Shown here: one piece after another, positions 1 through 8,155 of the stretch
Numbering within the stretch: position 1 is the first letter of the stretch
How the letters are laid out: every line of letters starts with the position of its first letter
NCBI RefSeq assembly: GCF_017744115.1
Contig: NZ_JAGHQW010000024.1
Coordinates: 1-64,000 of the forward strand
DNA length: 64,000 nt
Direction of reading: 5' to 3'
Source of the DNA: Salinisphaera sp. G21_0
GTDB lineage: Bacteria; Pseudomonadota; Gammaproteobacteria; Pseudomonadales; Endozoicomonadaceae
The notes under the pieces: model-generated
The model's database searches: none
Told to the model about the DNA's origin: nothing
Seen by the model: the letters and a program-made list of their open reading frames with translations, nothing else
Position numbers and translations under genes: made by a program

Positions 1-356
1 GCATCCGCCACGTCAATCGGCTGGTCGCTGTCAGGGGTGGCCGATGCTGCCAGGCCCACAGCAGCAAGACCGGACAGCGCCCCCAGCACCGCCGTCGCCA
101 GATGACCAGACCCGGGCGCTGTGCTGGCCGGTTTACGATGCTGCTGCGATGAGTTCTGTTGTGTGTCTTTTATTTTATCGTTGTCGTTTTCCTGGGTTCC
201 GTCCCGGGTATTGTCCGGTAAAAACGGTACTACCCCAGACTTCCTGGATACATCCAAACTGCCCCATCGTCCCTGTGGCTCTATAGACGGTATTGTTGTA
301 AGTCGGGAGTCGCTGGCAGTGCCGCTTCTGGGCACGGTTGGTGGCTGTATCAACAT
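1..356 (-). CDS. Hypothetical protein, N-terminal part (runs off left edge)
   Basis: No family is recognised. The minus strand stays open from an ATG at 356 to the window edge, about 118 codons. A GAGG precedes the ATG at a six-base spacing, which supports this start. The first 75 or so residues are rich in Pro, Ser, Thr, Asn, Asp and Gln and look disordered. Residues around 86-105 form a hydrophobic stretch (LATAVLGALSGLAAVGLAA) that could be a membrane helix, and acidic residues follow at the edge. The plus-strand reading of the same bases has no ribosome binding site and looks like a shadow. Confidence 0.55.
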   Translation of the reverse strand, partial: MLIQPPTVPRSGTASDSRLTTIPSIEPQGRWGSLDVSRKSGVVPFLPDNTRDGTQENDNDKIKDTQQNSSQQHRKPASTAPGSGHLATAVLGALSGLAAVGLAASATPDSDQPIDVAD

Positions 357-479
357 TACTACCTCATCAATACTTCGAACGCTTTTTCTTAAAAATAACC
401 TGTGTCGTGTAAATCAGCGAATAAGATATAAACACCAATATTTATTTGCTGATTCAAATTCTTCGTGAACAACATAGCT

Positions 480-1078
480 CAGAATGCTAAAGACGTTTGC
501 CTATTATTGAATATTGAAAAAGTCACAGAAAATACGACGCTGGTCACGCCCTGATGTGCAGGATTTTCAGAGTCAGAAAATCCTCAGGAGAAGTTCAAAG
601 ACCTGGCGGAGTGCCACTACCACCCGGTGAGAGTTTCAAGCAAGCGGAGTTAAAGTAACTGGTTTTCTGATATGAATTCTTTAATGTCTACCCTGCACGG
701 TTTCAATGCAATTGATGGGCTCCTTCATTGACCTCCAAACTACGTTCGTCCTGAGCGGAGTCGAAGGGCGTAAACACAAAAAAGAAAAAAGAAAAAGGAC
801 ACCCATATTTTAAATAAAGAAAAAGGAAAAGAAAGAAAAAGGACACAAAGGAAAACACAAAGGAAAAGGACACCCATATTTTAAAAACTGAAGAGAGTAC
901 GTCATTTAGTCATTTTTTAAATGATAGTATTGATCATTGTAAGAAATTCTCATTCATATCAAACAGGAAGGGTATAAAAAGTACTCAGCAACAACCAGAT
1001 AGAAGACACTATCGAGACAATATAAGAAAGAGCACTCAGAAAACGCTGGCCACATTAAAGTAAATGAAAATGCATTTA
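480..1078. repeat. Gene-free region with hairpin and GGACACCCA-type repeats
   Basis: No gene is seen. An 8-bp perfect inverted repeat (GGATTTTC, 7-base loop, GAAAATCC) lies at 561-583, with possible outer pairing of CCTGA and TCAGG. From about 776 to 890 the sequence is almost pure purine plus C, with repeated AAAAAGGACA units; GGACACCCATATTTTAAA occurs twice. It borders the HUH transposase on its 3' side. The complementary motif TGGATGTCCTTTATTAGCT is repeated on the other side of that gene, in the opposite orientation. Confidence 0.6.
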
Positions 1079-2059
1079 TCAGGTAGGGTAAAGAGCACCG
1101 CTCACAGACATCCCATGAACCCAGTATTTTCCGGTGCTTTCTGCATAAGCCTTCAGTGAAGACAGCTTGCCGACTGCGAGGTGAAAACGATTATTCCAGC
1201 GCATAGTCTCCAGCCATGCATTTGGGTCAATACCCAAGCGCTCCAGGATAGGTGGTACATCGTCAGTTATACGACCACGCTTGCCTTTGCAGACAATTCG
1301 ACCAGACCAGTCAACCAGTTCAAAGTAGCTACTGAGTGGGTATGGAATCGCCTGATCAGGGTTTTGACCCTGAGCTTTTAACGGCTTCAAGTGCGCCTTT
1401 TGTTTTTTTCCGTTTGCGCTGTCGTATGACTCAATGCGCTCTTTAATAGAGGTATGTTTTGAGGTTTCCAGCGTTGCGGCAATTTTTGCCCGGATAGGGT
1501 TTAAGTCGACATAGGCCATGCAAGTCAGCAATGCTACCTCATCTAACAGGGCCTGACTTTTGTAACGACCTTCCCAAAAGCGCCCTTTACACTCATCCTC
1601 TTTATTGGCCAGCCGGGCTAAGTATTCGTTGAGACAGCGCATGAACCAGCTGATATCCATTAAACGACCTCGGTACTCCTGGGCATATTCTTCGACACGC
1701 AGCAGCTCTGTTTTGCCCAGCTGATCGCCGACAAGATAACGCTGAACCAGGTGCGGGCCAGAAAACAGCTGCGTCCAGCGTTGTAAGACTTCTTTGGTGT
1801 CCCATTTTTTGGCTTGCTGACTATTGATATGGAGCACCACATGATAATGATTCGACATCACCGCATAAGCACAGACTTCCAGAGCAAAAATACCAGAAAG
1901 CGCTTTCAACCGCTCAACCACCCACTGCCTGCGATGCTCACAGTTTTTGCCTGAGAAATTGTCTTTGCCGAACAGGAAAGCCCTACGAACGCAGCGTGCC
2001 ATGCAGTGGTAGTAGGGCGTACTGGCTGGATCTATGAGGTTTTTTCGGGCGGTCGTCAT
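1079..2059 (-). CDS. IS200/REP-associated (Y1, HUH) transposase
   Basis: This is a single-strand-specific HUH transposase of the REP-associated tyrosine transposase type, which cuts hairpin DNA with one tyrosine. The sequence shows the HUH signature in SNHYHVVLHI, and further on the family-typical block AYVDLNPIRA with the candidate catalytic Tyr. I chose the ATG at 2059 (MTTARKN); the frame extends to a GTG at 2101, and neither start has a clear ribosome binding site. At 326 residues the gene looks complete. Both sides carry low-complexity repeats with related motifs in inverted orientation, as expected if this enzyme acts or acted on them. Confidence 0.85.
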   Translation of the reverse strand: MTTARKNLIDPASTPYYHCMARCVRRAFLFGKDNFSGKNCEHRRQWVVERLKALSGIFALEVCAYAVMSNHYHVVLHINSQQAKKWDTKEVLQRWTQLFSGPHLVQRYLVGDQLGKTELLRVEEYAQEYRGRLMDISWFMRCLNEYLARLANKEDECKGRFWEGRYKSQALLDEVALLTCMAYVDLNPIRAKIAATLETSKHTSIKERIESYDSANGKKQKAHLKPLKAQGQNPDQAIPYPLSSYFELVDWSGRIVCKGKRGRITDDVPPILERLGIDPNAWLETMRWNNRFHLAVGKLSSLKAYAESTGKYWVHGMSVSGALYPT

Positions 2060-2154
2060 GTCATTTTTTTTAATTAATGGGTATATGTGCTTAAAATGCA
2101 CTTAAGAGGCTCCAGAAGAAAAATAGACGGCATGGCCGAATAGTCAAATTTTTG

Positions 2155-2298
2155 GATGTCCTTTATTAGCTGGATGTCCTTTATTAGCTTTTATTAGCTT
2201 TATTAGCTCCTGGATGTCCTTTATTAGCTTCCTTTATTAGCTTTATTAGCTCCTGGATGTCCTTTATTAGCTTCTTATTAGCTTGTCCTTTATTAGCT
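2155..2298 (+). repeat. Degenerate tandem repeat of TGGATGTCCTTTATTAGCT
   Basis: Unit TGGATGTCCTTTATTAGCT recurs about five times, separated by shorter TTTATTAGC fragments. It sits just upstream of the 5' end of the HUH transposase gene. The GGATGTCCTTT core is the inverted counterpart of the AAAGGACACCC core on the other side of that gene. Confidence 0.8.
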
Positions 2299-2517
2299 CA
2301 TAACCATCCGACCATTGCCTTCAATCCGAAGGGCGATCCGGTTCATTCCGAAACCGTAGCCATGACGTTACAGGCTCAGGGAAATGGTTTGAGTACCGCA
2401 GTGGCGATACCGATGCATGATCAGGCCACCTGACATTCCGGTAAGCGGGGCGAGCATCAGGATGGAAAAGGAAATGGTCTGGTTACCGGTCAGCCTCCTA
2501 GGAGGCTACCATTTTGA
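2299..2517 (+). pseudogene. Relic of phage Dcm-like cytosine methyltransferase
   Basis: One frame reads as a coherent protein fragment interrupted by one TGA at 2431. Segments such as TLQAQGNGLSTAVAIPMHDQ and, after the stop, GEHQDGKGNGL resemble the variable Gly-rich, metal-site-like region of phage-encoded Dcm-type cytosine-5 methyltransferases; this is from memory of the family. The fragment has no start, no catalytic PC motif and ends in a TGA, so it is a remnant. It begins directly at the edge of the tandem repeat. Confidence 0.4.
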
Positions 2518-2568
2518 GGGGAAAAAAGGCCGTGTAGGGATTGAGATCAAGGGACGGAGTGAGCGGAC

Positions 2569-2682
2569 GGTATTCCGTTGGAAAAAGCCTGTCATACGGT
2601 TTGCGATGAGTGGGTTAACCAGGCGGAAGATGAAGCTCAGCACCTGCTGGATCAGGGGGGCGTCATTCATTTTGAGTATTAA
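2569..2682 (+). pseudogene. C-terminal coding remnant of unknown gene
   Basis: A 37-codon frame ending in TAA reads as an acidic, helix-forming C-terminus (KACHTVCDEWVNQAEDEAQ). An in-frame TGA lies just upstream and there is no start. The family is not recognised. It may belong to the same decayed prophage as the methyltransferase relic before it. Confidence 0.3.
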
Positions 2683-2711
2683 CTTGCAGGCTTTTCACTT
2701 CCGACCTATGT

Positions 2712-2730
2712 TATATACATATTGTATATA
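2712..2730 (+). promoter_or_regulatory. Palindromic operator of vapBC
   Basis: TATATAC, five bases, GTATATA is a perfect inverted repeat 15 bases upstream of the vapB start. In VapBC systems the antitoxin or the complex binds such palindromes to repress its own promoter. A GGGGTG follows as the ribosome binding site. Confidence 0.6.
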
Positions 2731-2744
2731 CATTGGGGTGAATT

Positions 2745-2966
2745 ATGGAGACCAGCGTATTTTTTAACAATAAAACGCAGGCTGTCAGAATTCCGAAAGA
2801 GCTTGCCTTTCCGGATACGGTTAAGCGAGTTATGGTGCGTAAAGAAGGAAAAGCCATCATCCTGACGCCGATCGAAGACTACTGGGAAGAGTTTCTGGCG
2901 ATGGATCCCATTGATGATTTTCCAGAGCGGGAACAACCGGCCTGCCAGGATCGGGAGGACTTTTAA
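2745..2966 (+). CDS. vapB: VapB-type antitoxin
   Basis: This 73-residue protein has an N-terminal AbrB/MazE-like swapped-hairpin domain, with the typical FFNNKTQAVRIPKEL pattern at residues 6-20 and VMVRKEGKAIILTP after it. The acidic C-terminal tail (EEFLAMDPIDDFPERE) is the usual toxin-binding part. It should neutralise the VapC RNase and repress the operon through the palindrome upstream. Its stop codon overlaps the vapC start by one base, so the two are translationally coupled. Complete and in good order. Confidence 0.9.
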   Translation: METSVFFNNKTQAVRIPKELAFPDTVKRVMVRKEGKAIILTPIEDYWEEFLAMDPIDDFPEREQPACQDREDF

Positions 2967-3367
2967 TGGTGGAATACATGGTTGATACCGACATTTGTAT
3001 TGCGGTTTTAAAACATAATCGCCCGGTCATTGATAAGTTTATTGAGCATCAGGGGAAGGTCTATGTTTCATCCATTTCCTGTTACGAGTTGCAGTTCGGC
3101 ATTGAAAAAGGCGACCCTGAACACAGGCAGGCCAAGGAAAGTAAGCTGTCGTTCTTTTTAGAGGGGGTGAACGTGATCGACTTTGACGGCGCAGCCGCCC
3201 GGGAGTCGGCAAAAGTCAGAGAGGAATTGAGAAGGGGGCAACAAATTGGTGCTTATGATACCTTGCTGGCAGGCCATGCCAGAAGCCGGGGGATGGTGAT
3301 GGTTACTCATAATCAGCGGGAATTTTCCAGAGTTTCCGGATTGCAACTTGCCGATTGGCTGGGCTGA
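2966..3367 (+). CDS. vapC: VapC-type PIN-domain toxin
   Basis: This is a 133-residue PIN-domain endoribonuclease, a type II toxin that typically cleaves tRNA or rRNA. Acidic metal-binding residues are visible in MVDTDI (Asp 7 and 9), in the ELQFG segment around residue 43, and in AYDTLLAGHARS around residue 97, followed by the conserved VTHNQREF near residue 112. The ATG at 2966 overlaps the vapB stop; a second in-frame Met four codons later could also serve. Length and motifs are those of an intact VapC. Confidence 0.92.
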   Translation: MVEYMVDTDICIAVLKHNRPVIDKFIEHQGKVYVSSISCYELQFGIEKGDPEHRQAKESKLSFFLEGVNVIDFDGAAARESAKVREELRRGQQIGAYDTLLAGHARSRGMVMVTHNQREFSRVSGLQLADWLG

Positions 3368-3565
3368 AAAAGAGTGTAGTGACCTGACTATTCCAGAAAA
3401 TGGCTGGATGGGTGGTAGCTTCGGTGCGCCTCAGGAAAATATTTCAATATTTTTTGATTTAAGGAATCGGGTAGGACAAGCATAAAGCCGACTTTTTCTG
3501 GTCGAGAAAATGTAGTGTGCAAAAACCAAGACCCCATCGTTTTCCCAATGTTTCAGGTGATAAAA

Positions 3566-3967
3566 ATGAACGACACCCATAGTAAAGTTATCGGTTATGT
3601 ACTTTGGATTTTTGGTTTTCTTGGTGCTCATCGCTTTTATTATGGGAAACCGGTAACAGGGACTATCTGGTTGTTCACCCTTGGTGTCTTTGGCATTGGC
3701 TGGCTGATCGATCTTTTCCTTATCCCGGCCATGGATCGGGAAGCGGATTTTCGTTTCCATAGTGGTCAGTATGATTACTCTGTTACATGGATCTTGCTGG
3801 CATTCCTTGGTGTATTCGGCGTTCACCGCATGTACCTGGGGAAATGGATATCCGGAATTTTGTATCTGTTTACCATTGGCTTTGTTGGTCTTGGTGTTAT
3901 TTATGATTTTTGGACGTTAAACGACCAGATTTCGATTAAAAATAGTAGAAATAGTTCTGTATCATAA
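3566..3967 (+). CDS. TM2-domain membrane protein
   Basis: This 133-residue inner-membrane protein has two TM2-like halves. Each has two hydrophobic helices around a short turn with an Arg and aromatic residues: GAHRFYYGKPVTGTIWL near residue 20 and GVHRMYLGKWISGILYL near residue 88. The start is the ATG at 3566, preceded by AGGTG at about eight bases; the open frame to 3515 has no such site. TM2 proteins have no settled function in bacteria. It stands alone and has no visible operon partner. Confidence 0.85.
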   Translation: MNDTHSKVIGYVLWIFGFLGAHRFYYGKPVTGTIWLFTLGVFGIGWLIDLFLIPAMDREADFRFHSGQYDYSVTWILLAFLGVFGVHRMYLGKWISGILYLFTIGFVGLGVIYDFWTLNDQISIKNSRNSSVS

Positions 3968-4044
3968 AACTGAAAAAATGGTTTGAAAATTTTAGGGCAA
4001 GAATTGAAAGGCAGTTTTTAATCTTCGATGTGTTCAAGATTCAA

Positions 4045-4091
4045 GACCCGACCTCGGTTTTCGACCCCGGTTTCGGACCCCGGTTTTCCGG
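4045..4091 (+). repeat. Three tandem copies of a CCCCGGTTTTCGGA-like unit
   Basis: CCTCGGTTTTCGA, CCCCGGTTTCGGA and CCCCGGTTTTCCGG follow one another directly. They lie about 150 bases upstream of the kinase-like gene. No role is evident. Confidence 0.55.
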
Positions 4092-4137
4092 AAAACCCTT
4101 CCTAACCTGTTGATTTACGAAAAATTATAATCTCCCG

Positions 4138-4177
4138 GGAACTAACTGGCAGCTTTGCTTCTCTAATACGTTAGTTC
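4138..4177 (+). promoter_or_regulatory. Possible ECF sigma promoter inside an inverted repeat
   Basis: GGAACTA at 4138-4144 is followed 15-17 bases later by TCTCTAA, a looser match to the GGAACTT/TCTAA pattern seen before other genes here. An 8-bp perfect inverted repeat, GAACTAAC (4139-4146) and GTTAGTTC (4170-4177), overlaps it and could be an operator. The next gene starts about 60 bases further on. Confidence 0.4.
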
Positions 4178-4237
4178 AAATTATAAAATCTACTCATTAT
4201 ATAAAAAATATATTCAAACAAAAAAAAGGAACTTATC

Positions 4238-6178
4238 ATGCAGGGACTAGATATGGATGTAAGCCCAGCAATGATGGCACTAAATACTCATAAGAGTGAA
4301 TGGACTTGTGTCAGCTGGTTTAACAAAATCTCCGATGCTGTTGCCAGTAAAACATATCGTTTTTTTGGGTATGCTGTTGCCACCTTGGTGTCAGTTATTA
4401 CCTTTATCCCTTCTCTAGCGGTCGATCTTGGTTATGCTGCCAAGAGGCTACATCACAGAAAAATCACGAAGCCCCAAACACCGGTTCAGAATCACATGTT
4501 GTCAAGTGGTTCACAAACTCCGATCTCGAACCAGGTATCAGGGAGTGGTTCAAAAACTCCGGCTCCCAGACAATCACCAGCGAGCTCAATTCAAAGCCTC
4601 AATGTGACAAATGCCCCCCCTTCCAGCACTGATCAATGTACGTTTGTCGATACTCCAATGCCGATAGTTTCGCCAGATGTAGCAAAAACATTTACGGTTG
4701 CGCTCAAAGAGTCTGGTATTGATGAGTCGACCAACATTTACTCGGCTGCTAGTTTAGATGATGTGTTGTTAAGGGGGCAGGAGCAGAGACTGGTGCTTCT
4801 TGGCTCAGGGGTGGCTACTCAGTATGGCCTTGATTCAGTTGGTTCTATTGTTGTTCGTAACTCTTCCAGTAAAGGTCTCTTCTTCCAGACAGTAAGTAGT
4901 GGCCCAAATGGTGTTCTGGTTTTAGTTTCAGATATTGAAGATATTTTGAGTAGTCGGGCTGATTTAATCATTCCCATTGATCATGAATGTAATTCTTCTT
5001 TCATGACGAAGATTGGCTCGGGTGCTGAGGCTGTTGTTTATGATAAGGGAAATGGGCAGGTGCTCTGCGCTGTGGATTGTCATCATTTGGTAAAGTCTGA
5101 TCCCGAGCTTGATATAAATGCTCAAATTAATGAGACGAGTGTACTCAGGGAAATTCCGGGGGTTGCCAGGAAAAGGTTGCGTAAAATGCTGGCATTGGCT
5201 CAATTTGATAATTATGTACATCTGAATGGTTTTAGTTTTTCTCCTGATGGTTGCACTCTTTATATAACCACTGAAAAACTTGAAGAGGTGAATCTCCATC
5301 AGTTTGGAGAGGAATATTATAGATCTTTGTTGCGAGACTTTTTCTTGGAATTAAAAGCCATGAAATTGAAAGGTGTTATTCATGGTGATATCTCTCCAAA
5401 AAATATCATGGCTCGCAATAATGATGGGAAGGCCCAATTGGTTCTAATCGATGTTGGTCATGAGCAAACTTTTTATGGTACCAAGGGCTATAGTTTTGGG
5501 CGTTCAGGAAGCGATCAGGATATACAATCTGCAGCTCTTGTACTTTGTGATCAGATTAACGCAGAGCGGTTTAAAGCGTATTTTGTAAGAGCGCTTGGGG
5601 GGTTCCGGGATCGTCTCTACCAAATGTATCGGAGGGATGTTGGAGGGAGTGAGTTTAGCCTCAGGAATCTGAAGGGGCTTGTTAAGTTTATTGTAGAGGA
5701 TTTTGGGCCTACCGGGTATGACGATAAACAATTTTTAATCAATGAGGTCGCTCGGTTTCTTTCTTGTGAAAATAATATTTTTGACTCTGGTGTTTTTAAT
5801 AAATACGATATCCGTCGCTTAGCAAACTTAGGTGCTATCGCAGACATTATGTCAGCTATGCCTGCGTTAATGGCGGAGTTTGATACAGTGAGCGGCAGCA
5901 CGCTGATCTCTCAAAATGCAGACTACTTCCGTGGTTGGTTCTCGGACTATGCAGTAGCTGGCTGGGAAAAAACAGCGATAACCTCTTCTGAGGATCTGTT
6001 GTGTCTAAAAGCTTTGATTGCCTATGAAAAGTATAGAGAACAGTTCTCTAATAATAATTGGTGCATAACTGATAAGGCAAGATCTGAAATGTCCGAGCTT
6101 TCAGCTCAGCTGGTTGGTGTGGAGCAAAATACCGTGAGTATTGATCAGCTTATCCGTCTTCTCGAACAAGGGAGGTAA
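4238..6178 (+). CDS. Protein-kinase-like protein with N-terminal membrane segment
   Basis: The 646-residue protein opens with a hydrophobic segment at about residues 42-66, then a Pro/Ser/Thr-rich linker to about 140. A kinase fold follows: a glycine-loop-like IGSGAEAVVY near residue 257, a catalytic loop GVIHGDISPKNIM near 383 (His-Gly-Asp in place of His-Arg-Asp, with the Asn kept), and LIDVG near 403 in place of DFG. The usual beta-3 lysine is not obvious, so activity is uncertain. The last 200 residues match nothing I know. AAAGGA precedes the ATG. Eukaryote-like kinases of this sort are frequent in symbionts; a host-directed role is only an inference. Confidence 0.7.
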   Translation: MQGLDMDVSPAMMALNTHKSEWTCVSWFNKISDAVASKTYRFFGYAVATLVSVITFIPSLAVDLGYAAKRLHHRKITKPQTPVQNHMLSSGSQTPISNQVSGSGSKTPAPRQSPASSIQSLNVTNAPPSSTDQCTFVDTPMPIVSPDVAKTFTVALKESGIDESTNIYSAASLDDVLLRGQEQRLVLLGSGVATQYGLDSVGSIVVRNSSSKGLFFQTVSSGPNGVLVLVSDIEDILSSRADLIIPIDHECNSSFMTKIGSGAEAVVYDKGNGQVLCAVDCHHLVKSDPELDINAQINETSVLREIPGVARKRLRKMLALAQFDNYVHLNGFSFSPDGCTLYITTEKLEEVNLHQFGEEYYRSLLRDFFLELKAMKLKGVIHGDISPKNIMARNNDGKAQLVLIDVGHEQTFYGTKGYSFGRSGSDQDIQSAALVLCDQINAERFKAYFVRALGGFRDRLYQMYRRDVGGSEFSLRNLKGLVKFIVEDFGPTGYDDKQFLINEVARFLSCENNIFDSGVFNKYDIRRLANLGAIADIMSAMPALMAEFDTVSGSTLISQNADYFRGWFSDYAVAGWEKTAITSSEDLLCLKALIAYEKYREQFSNNNWCITDKARSEMSELSAQLVGVEQNTVSIDQLIRLLEQGR

Positions 6179-6312
6179 CTCTTCGCTAAAACCATAATTC
6201 AGGCATCAAAAGTCATGTATTCAACTATCCTTGGTAGATGATTGATATCTCCCCTGAACCTGAATGCACTTCGGATCAACTCGGCACTCCCTTCAGTCTT
6301 GTTCAAGTCAGC

Positions 6313-6521
6313 TTGACCAAGCAGGAATACATTGATCTCAAATGGCAGGTCAATCACTCTGTGGGAACGAGATCGTGAGCGCGAATTGACAGCTGCCATT
6401 GCCTTGATGAAAAAAGAACATAAGGCTGAAGTCGAGCAACTCAAAGCGCAAAACAAAGAACGCAATTCTCAGCTCAGTCACATGAAACATATGGTCTTTG
6501 GTCGCTCTAGCGAAAAGAAAA
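6313..6521 (+). pseudogene. IS66-family transposase N-terminal relic
   Basis: The sequence starts with TKQEYIDLKWQVNHS, typical of the beginning of an IS66 TnpC, then shifts frame. It continues as a helical stretch ending in HMVFGRSSEKK, which matches the family's FGRxSEK motif. Only about 70 codons remain, with one frameshift near 6365. At 6521 it joins directly to a fragment of a different insertion sequence. Confidence 0.6.
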
Positions 6522-6764
6522 GTTGCTTCCCAGTGGTATAACGAAGATCATAGGTACAGCGGACTGAAATTCCTTACGCCGGGTCAAAGGCATTGAGGGG
6601 AAACCAAAGAGCTCATGGATAACCGGAAAAAAGTCTATCAGTTGGCTAAGCAGCGTCATCCTGAGATATGGGGTAGAAGAGCAAGCCGGAACTGGAACCT
6701 GGCTGATGAAGTCTGGCTGAATCCTGACCGACCTGCTGTCGGGCAGCTAAGTCAAGCGGCATGA
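6522..6764 (+). pseudogene. IS3-family transposase (OrfB) C-terminal relic
   Basis: In one frame the sequence reads WYNEDHRYSGLKFLTPGQRH, a stop (TGA), then NRKKVYQLAKQRHP and WNLADEVWLNPDRP, ending in TGA. These are the terminal blocks of IS3-type OrfB integrases, where the Glu of the DDE triad lies shortly before. The following GTTGAGGCGACAACTATGTTGACA-like sequence fits an IS3 terminal end. The upstream part has been replaced by an IS66 piece. Confidence 0.7.
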
Positions 6765-6804
6765 GTTGAGGCGACAACTATGTTGACAAACACCGGTATC
6801 AATC

Positions 6805-7488
6805 ATGAAATTCATAATACTAATTTTCTTTACTTCAAGTTTAAGTGCTAGTGAACTCTATAGATTCAATTTCTATGATGTTTACGCTACTGCCTTAGAG
6901 ACTATTGATAATAATGCTAAAGAAACAGGTAGATCTTATAGCTTATACGCTTTAGATGTGAGCTTTACAGCTGATAAACTTGACTTTGTAACATCATTCT
7001 TAATGAGATATGAAGTACCAGGTGAAAGTAAATACAATTACCTGTGCTTAAAGCTAAATTCAGGAGGGGATGTTGTTGAGTTTAGGAATAAAATCAAACC
7101 TATTTTCAATAATCCCAATAGACCATCTGAGTATTGTTTTACATTTGGCTTAAAAATAAAGTCAGCACAAAAAATATTGTATGATATTGATTATTCCTTA
7201 ATAGTGAAAACACTAGATAGTTTACTTGATAAAAGAAAATCTGAGCTTGCTCCAGCAACAAGGATTGAAATCACACCGTTGGTTAAACCGGTAGGAGGAG
7301 AGCCTGGCTTATATTTTTCCTCATATTACAAATATAAAAAAAATCGAAAGACTTTTTTCGCTTGTCAGATTATAAATAAGCATGGAGAGCAGGTCTCATT
7401 CAAAGAGGATATTCCAGAGAAAAAAGAAAAAACTATATTTCCTGATTCTTATGTGTCGAAGCCAACCTATCGGTGTAAGCTACCTTGA
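6805..7488 (+). CDS. Hypothetical secreted protein
   Basis: This 227-residue protein is not recognised. The first 15 residues (MKFIILIFFTSSLSA) form a likely signal peptide with an Ala cleavage site, so the mature protein should be periplasmic or exported. The rest is Lys/Tyr/Asn-rich with four cysteines, and no domain motif is visible. The gene is clearly more AT-rich than its neighbours, which suggests acquisition. An attC-like hairpin follows 20 bases after the stop, as with integron cassettes. Confidence 0.6.
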   Translation: MKFIILIFFTSSLSASELYRFNFYDVYATALETIDNNAKETGRSYSLYALDVSFTADKLDFVTSFLMRYEVPGESKYNYLCLKLNSGGDVVEFRNKIKPIFNNPNRPSEYCFTFGLKIKSAQKILYDIDYSLIVKTLDSLLDKRKSELAPATRIEITPLVKPVGGEPGLYFSSYYKYKKNRKTFFACQIINKHGEQVSFKEDIPEKKEKTIFPDSYVSKPTYRCKLP

Positions 7489-7508
7489 GGTTGGAGTTAA
7501 GGTACTGA

Positions 7509-7557
7509 TAACGAGTAAATCCAGGTGATGCCTGCGGCGCACCTGATTTAGGCGTTA
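7509..7557 (+). other. attC-like imperfect hairpin
   Basis: TAAC (7509-7512) and GTTA (7554-7557) can pair as outer ends. Inside, AAAT-C-CAGGTG pairs with CACCTG-ATTT, leaving one extrahelical C, an unpaired spacer on both arms and a 12-base loop. GTTAAGT fits the GTTRRRY core of integron attC sites. There is no integron integrase in the window. Confidence 0.35.
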
Positions 7558-7595
7558 AGTCGCATTACCTACCATTGATATACTATAAATGATAT

Positions 7596-7608
7596 ATATA
7601 CTGTATAT
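7596..7608 (+). promoter_or_regulatory. Palindromic operator before higB
   Basis: ATATAC-T-GTATAT is a perfect palindrome ending four bases before the higB start codon. It closely resembles the TATATAC/GTATATA half-sites before vapB. Binding by the HTH antitoxin is the likely role; the overlap with the translation start region would repress tightly. Confidence 0.45.
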
Positions 7609-7611
7609 GGT

Positions 7612-7893
7612 ATGTGGGAAATATACGAGCATAAGAAATTGGCTGGTCAGCTTCGAAAAATTCCGAAGGATGTCTTGCAAAGGTATGAAAAATGGAAGGA
7701 TATCGTAATGATCTCAGGCCCTGGAGGCCTAAGGCAGATTCGTGGATTTAATGATGAGGCTCTACGTGGAGAGTGGAAGGGCTTTCGATCATCACTCCTA
7801 AATATGCAACATAGAGTGATTTACAAAGTCGAGAAAGATAAAGTTCTTGTGCAGGTCGTAAAAGTAACTCCACACGACTACAGGAGAAAATGA
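7612..7893 (+). CDS. higB: HigB/RelE-family toxin
   Basis: This is a 93-residue RelE/HigB-type mRNA interferase. The basic, ribosome-facing features are visible: KLAGQLRKIPKDV at the start, GLRQIRGFNDEALRG in the middle, and the C-terminal RVIYKV and VVKVTPHDYR strands typical of the fold. The toxin gene precedes the antitoxin, which is the HigBA order. The antitoxin ATG follows one base after this gene's stop. No good ribosome binding site precedes the ATG. Confidence 0.85.
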   Translation: MWEIYEHKKLAGQLRKIPKDVLQRYEKWKDIVMISGPGGLRQIRGFNDEALRGEWKGFRSSLLNMQHRVIYKVEKDKVLVQVVKVTPHDYRRK

Positions 7894-7894
7894 A

Positions 7895-8155
7895 ATGAGT
7901 GAATATAGAAAAGCTAAACGTCATGTAGAGGTGTCAGTGGGCGAATCGGTTCGGATTGTACGAGAGCTTCAAGAGCTCAGTCAGAATGAACTTGCGGAAA
8001 TAACTGGGATACCACAGTCTACACTTTCTGCAATCGAAAATAATCGAGTCAATCTTGGCGTTGAAAGGGCCAAGATCTTAGCTCGTGCCTTAAAATGTCA
8101 TCCAGCCGTTCTAGTCTTTCCTGGTTGGGATATTAATCAAGAGTCAGCGGCTTAA
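7895..8155 (+). CDS. higA: HigA-type HTH (XRE) antitoxin
   Basis: This 86-residue protein has a central XRE helix-turn-helix: SQNELAEITGIPQSTLSAIE at about residues 29-48 is a textbook match. It should bind HigB and repress the pair through the ATATAC palindrome. It is directly downstream of higB with a one-base gap and preceded by an AGGAGA site. A second hairpin with an extrahelical base follows the stop. Confidence 0.9.
   Translation: MSEYRKAKRHVEVSVGESVRIVRELQELSQNELAEITGIPQSTLSAIENNRVNLGVERAKILARALKCHPAVLVFPGWDINQESAA

Noticed and set aside
44-468. Two plus-strand frames at the left edge
   Set aside because: The minus strand has a continuous frame with a ribosome binding site and better composition over the same bases.
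2417-2767. 116-codon plus-strand frame over the methyltransferase relic
   Set aside because: The other two frames show recognisable protein remnants, and this frame overlaps the vapBC operator and vapB start.
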